DNA from: JAPEKQ01 sp964597945 | GTDB lineage: Bacteria > Joyebacterota > Joyebacteria > Joyebacterales > Joyebacteraceae | NCBI GenBank assembly: GCA_964597945.1 | Contig: CAZRAD010000044.1 | Span: 1 to 17,753 of the forward strand | Direction: 5' to 3' | Length of the DNA: 17,753 nucleotides | Shown: in pieces, positions 15,485 through 17,753 of the stretch | How the letters are laid out: every line of letters begins with the position of its first letter | Position numbering within the stretch: position 1 is the first letter of the stretch | Made by a program: the position numbers and the translations under genes | Notes under the pieces: model-generated | Seen by the model: the letters and a program-made list of their open reading frames with translations, nothing else | Databases searched by the model: none | What the model was told of the DNA's origin: nothing

Positions 15485-16567
15485 ATGCGGACTCTGGCAA
15501 CGACAGGAAGGAACGTCTCCTCCGCCGGCACAGCGGTGGCGGTTGTCCTCGCGCTCCCGAGTATCTCGGTACTGGCGGTCTTCGCGTTGTTGATGGCTCT
15601 CGCACCCACACCGGCCGCGGCCGGCATGACGACGCAGACGGCGGGCGAACTCAGCCTCGTCGTTGGCTACTCCGATGGCAACGACTGGGTCGGAGCACTC
15701 CCGGGCTCGCAGCGCAGTGCCGCCGGCTTCGAGCACTTCGCGAAGTTCTCGACCGACCGCGGCGACATAGTCACGACCAATCTGCAGCTCCGTGCAAGCT
15801 ACGACTCGTGCGCTCCGAGCGACGAGGCGTGGGCGCTTGAGGTCCACAACGCATGGCTCGAGTACAGGCTTGGACTCGGGAAGAAGCTCCGCATCGGACA
15901 CTTCTCCCCCGCCCACGGTCTCGAGCCGGTTCGCGACACGCACGGCACACTGGCACAGACCCTGGTCGGGATGGACCTCGGGTTCAAGAAGGATTGGGGA
16001 ATCGGCTACTCGGGTATCGCAGGGCCGCTCGATCTCGAGGTTGCGCTCCAGTTGGGCTCGGGCATGGCTCCCGCGCCGGACGACGGCTCGTATCTCGCGT
16101 CGGCCCAGGTATGGACGCCACCAGGGCGCGATTCGCGGTTCGGGGTATCGATCGTCCGTGGAGATCTGCGGAAGGCGACACAGGCGAGAACGCTCCCTCT
16201 CCCCGACTATGCCGAAGAGAGCGTTGAGATCAGCCGCGCTGCTCTCTCCGTAGAGCACTCGGCGGGTGCGTTCATGGTTCTCGCCGAAGCGAGCGCCGGC
16301 GTGGACGACTCATCCACGGTTGGTGGTGCGCTGTTCCAAGTCGACTACTCACCGCCTTCGAACCAGCGGTGGCTGTTCGCGTGGCAGGTGCGTGTCTGGG
16401 ACAGCGATCTGGCGCGGGGGGGCTTCAGCACCGTGACAGGGATCGCAGCCGCCGGGTACAAGGTGACCGATAGACTGACCGTCCGCGCTGCTCTGACGGA
16501 GCTGGCCCGAGACTGCGACCACGCTGAGGCGCAGGCGACGATCCAGCTCTACTACTACGGAGGATGA
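15485..16567 (+). CDS. Outer-membrane porin-like beta-barrel in the csoR operon
   Basis: This 360-residue protein has a long, partly hydrophobic signal (VLALPSISVLAVFALLMALAPTPAAAG, cleavage near residue 46). The rest alternates as beta strands: LSLVVGYSDGNDW, TTNLQLRASYDS, LEVHNAWLEYRLGLGKKLRIGHFSPAHGLEPVRDTHGTLAQTL, LGFKKDWGIGYSG, LDLEVALQLGSG, and a last strand EAQATIQLYYYGG. The block 'RIGHF-P-GLEP-DTHGTLAQTL...FKKDWG' resembles porin-like proteins of FCB-type bacteria, but I cannot name the family. The ATG follows csoR's stop by 4 bp and has no good RBS, so it may depend on coupling; a later start is possible within the long signal region. The stop is one base before the next ATG. In a CsoR operon it could be an outer-membrane conduit for copper or for a metal carrier. 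Confidence 0.75.
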   Translation: MRTLATTGRNVSSAGTAVAVVLALPSISVLAVFALLMALAPTPAAAGMTTQTAGELSLVVGYSDGNDWVGALPGSQRSAAGFEHFAKFSTDRGDIVTTNLQLRASYDSCAPSDEAWALEVHNAWLEYRLGLGKKLRIGHFSPAHGLEPVRDTHGTLAQTLVGMDLGFKKDWGIGYSGIAGPLDLEVALQLGSGMAPAPDDGSYLASAQVWTPPGRDSRFGVSIVRGDLRKATQARTLPLPDYAEESVEISRAALSVEHSAGAFMVLAEASAGVDDSSTVGGALFQVDYSPPSNQRWLFAWQVRVWDSDLARGGFSTVTGIAAAGYKVTDRLTVRAALTELARDCDHAEAQATIQLYYYGG

Positions 16568-16568
16568 G

Positions 16569-17240
16569 ATGACACGACTCACACCCTGCACCGTGCTCGC
16601 ACTCACGATCGCCTTCCTCGCGGTGGCCGTGACGGCCGCCGGGGCTGCCGTCGGGTGCACGCTCAACGATCCGGACCGTGATGTGCTCCGACTCTTCCCC
16701 GACGCCACGTCATACCGAACCGAGTTCGTGAGCATCGCCGAACGCGGCGGCGATTCGCTCGCGACGCGGATCGAGACGGCGCTCGGTGGCGAGCTGGATC
16801 CTGTCTTCGAAGCGCTCGACGTCCCGTACGCATATTACACGGTGCTCAAGGGAACCAGGACGATCGGGCGGATCCACGGGGTCAATCAGAAGGGAATGTA
16901 CGGCGGGATGCAGTTGATACTCGCCACGGATCCATCGGGCACGATCGTCGACTTCTACTACCAGAGGATCTCTTCTCCCGAGTCCGCGAGCTTCCGCGAC
17001 GAGGCGTTCACGGACAGCTTCAAGGGGCTGACGCTCCCCGATCTGATGGCAGTGCTCAAGTCGGAGACCGCGTCCGTCCCCGCCGAGGCGGGTGACGCCC
17101 TGCCGGCATGCTGTACCGTCAAGGACCCGAGCAGAGAGAGCGCCGAGGACTTCGATGCGACCGTTCGAGGCATCACCAAGAACCTGCTTCTGCTCCACGC
17201 GTTCTTCCCCGTAGAGGAACACGTCGGGCAGACCCACTAA
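16569..17240 (+). CDS. Exported FMN-binding-domain-like protein in the csoR operon
   Basis: This 223-residue protein starts one base after the porin stop, with GGAGG inside the end of that gene. It has a signal peptide (LTIAFLAVAVTAAGAA); an AVGC at Cys30 is a weak lipobox. LNDPDRDVLRLFPDATSYRTEF follows near 32-53, then AYYTVLKGTRTIGRIHGVNQKGMYGGMQLILATDPSGTIVDFYYQ near 88-131. The G-x-YGG turn and 'DP-G-I' strand recall the FMN-binding domain of RnfG/NqrC/NosR. The usual flavin-attachment motif (S-G-A-T) is not clear; FDATVRGITKNL at 195-206 lies in its place. An adjacent Cys pair, Cys181-Cys182, and His104 could bind a metal. A redox role in the periplasm, or a copper-binding role, is inference. 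The remote similarity makes the domain call moderate; the gene itself is secure. Confidence 0.68.
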   Translation: MTRLTPCTVLALTIAFLAVAVTAAGAAVGCTLNDPDRDVLRLFPDATSYRTEFVSIAERGGDSLATRIETALGGELDPVFEALDVPYAYYTVLKGTRTIGRIHGVNQKGMYGGMQLILATDPSGTIVDFYYQRISSPESASFRDEAFTDSFKGLTLPDLMAVLKSETASVPAEAGDALPACCTVKDPSRESAEDFDATVRGITKNLLLLHAFFPVEEHVGQTH

Positions 17241-17250
17241 GGGGGACACA

Positions 17251-17637
17251 ATGAGAGCATTCAAGACCGTCATCCTTGCGGCCGCCGCGTTCGCCTTCCT
17301 GGCCACGATCGCCGGGTGTGGCGGTGGCGGTGGAGGTGGAGGTGAGCAGTTCGGCGAAGCGATCACGCTGACCGAGACCACCTCACTGTCAGCCATCCTG
17401 TCCGATCCGGCGGCTCACGATGGGAGCATGGTGCGTGTCGAGGGAGAGATCCAGACAGAGTGCCCGTCCGGTTGCTGGTTCAATCTTGCTGAAGACGCGG
17501 CAGTGGTCCGTGTTGACCTCGCGCCACACGGGATCGCGATACCCCAGCGTGTCGGGAGCGATGTGGTCATCGAGGGCACGGTCACGGTCACCGACGGTCG
17601 GGTCATGATCCTCGGGCAGGGGGTCGAACTCCGATGA
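17251..17637 (+). CDS. Small OB-fold-like lipoprotein with CxxxC motif in the csoR operon
   Basis: This is a 128-residue protein with GGGGGA before the ATG. The signal peptide ends in a lipobox IAGC (Cys23), directly followed by eight glycines, a flexible tether. The mature part reads as a small five-stranded OB-like barrel: SLSAILSDPAAHDGSMVRVEGEIQTECPSGCWFNLAEDAAVVRVDL...AIPQRVGSDVVIEGTVTVTDGRVMILGQGVEL. This resembles DUF4920 / nucleic-acid-binding-fold periplasmic proteins that share 'VRVEG...C..GCW' and 'EGTV'. Cys71 and Cys75 (C-P-S-G-C) are a plausible Cu(I) or disulfide site. The stop overlaps the ATG of the following permease (ATGA), tying it to that transporter. It is likely an inner- or outer-membrane-anchored periplasmic metal-binding partner; this role is inference. 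Confidence 0.75.
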   Translation: MRAFKTVILAAAAFAFLATIAGCGGGGGGGGEQFGEAITLTETTSLSAILSDPAAHDGSMVRVEGEIQTECPSGCWFNLAEDAAVVRVDLAPHGIAIPQRVGSDVVIEGTVTVTDGRVMILGQGVELR

Positions 17638-17753
17638 ACGTTTTCCGACTCGCTCTGCGAATCCTATGGCGCCGCAAGATCCGCTCGCCGCTGACCATTG
17701 GCGGCGTCGGCATCGCCGTAGCGGTCCTCGTCAGCCTCCTGGCGTTCGATGCG
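17634..17753 (+). CDS. ABC transporter permease, MacB/FtsX type (N-terminal 40 residues, partial)
   Basis: The ATG overlaps the stop of the OB-fold lipoprotein gene (ATGA) and the frame stays open to the window edge. The 40 visible residues, MNVFRLALRILWRRKIRSPL followed by the hydrophobic TIGGVGIAVAVLVSLLAF, match the start of MacB/FtsX/LolC-type permeases: a short amphipathic 'LALR-LWRRK-RS' helix and then the first transmembrane segment. These permeases act with a separate ATPase and mechanically couple to periplasmic partners. The ATPase gene should follow. Only the N-terminus is visible, so subtype and substrate are open. Confidence 0.78.
   Translation, partial: MNVFRLALRILWRRKIRSPLTIGGVGIAVAVLVSLLAFDA

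Noticed and set aside
17300..17345. Possible microsatellite of GGTGGC/GGTGGA units
   Set aside because: It simply encodes the polyglycine tether after the lipobox of an intact lipoprotein gene.

Overview
The window looks like a high-GC, Gram-negative member of the FCB-like candidate phyla (the Eisenbacteria / Krumholzibacteria / Latescibacteria type of gene content). I infer this from two secreted propeller proteins with FlgD-like/T9SS-type C-terminal domains (PNPF motif, then VYDxAGRxVRTL and GVYF), a DUF5916-type outer-membrane protein, lipoprotein sulfatase-fold enzymes ending in SLGY, and outer-membrane barrels. No rRNA, tRNA, CRISPR array, transposase or phage gene was seen, so the phylum assignment rests on gene content only.

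Layout. (1) 1-1350, minus strand: an operon of a small secreted protein of unknown function, a YtrA-type GntR repressor and an ABC ATPase cut by the window edge. Its promoter is bracketed by two copies of a 10-bp repeat that are good candidate operators. (2) 1363-4039, minus: a DUF5916/CBM9-like outer-membrane protein followed by an intrinsic terminator. (3) 4277-7621: a divergent, then convergent set of secreted proteins: a small choice-of-anchor-J-like protein (+) and a 14-repeat LVIVD propeller (-), separated by a perfect 10-bp hairpin. (4) 7865-10495, plus: a 12-repeat Asp-box (BNR/sortilin-like) propeller with a sorting domain. (5) 10532-14952, minus: two tandem lipoprotein sulfatase-superfamily enzymes in which the FGly cysteine is replaced by threonine, and then a molybdenum-cofactor-sulfurase-like PLP enzyme without a MOSC domain. 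(6) 15120-17753, plus: a copper-type CsoR repressor whose near-ideal palindromic operator sits inside its own promoter. It is followed, almost without gaps, by a porin-like barrel, an FMN-binding-like exported protein, an OB-fold-like lipoprotein with a CxxxC pair, and the first 40 residues of a MacB/FtsX-type permease.

The most interesting unit is region 6. A Cu(I)-sensor gene leads a tightly packed envelope operon that has no recognisable P-type ATPase or CopZ within the window. It may be a copper-responsive trans-envelope export or metal-delivery system, with the ABC ATPase expected just beyond the right edge. Second is region 5, where Thr-nucleophile 'sulfatases' sit next to a persulfide-type PLP enzyme. 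Coordinates of start codons follow reading-frame arithmetic together with visible Shine-Dalgarno sites; three genes use GTG starts.
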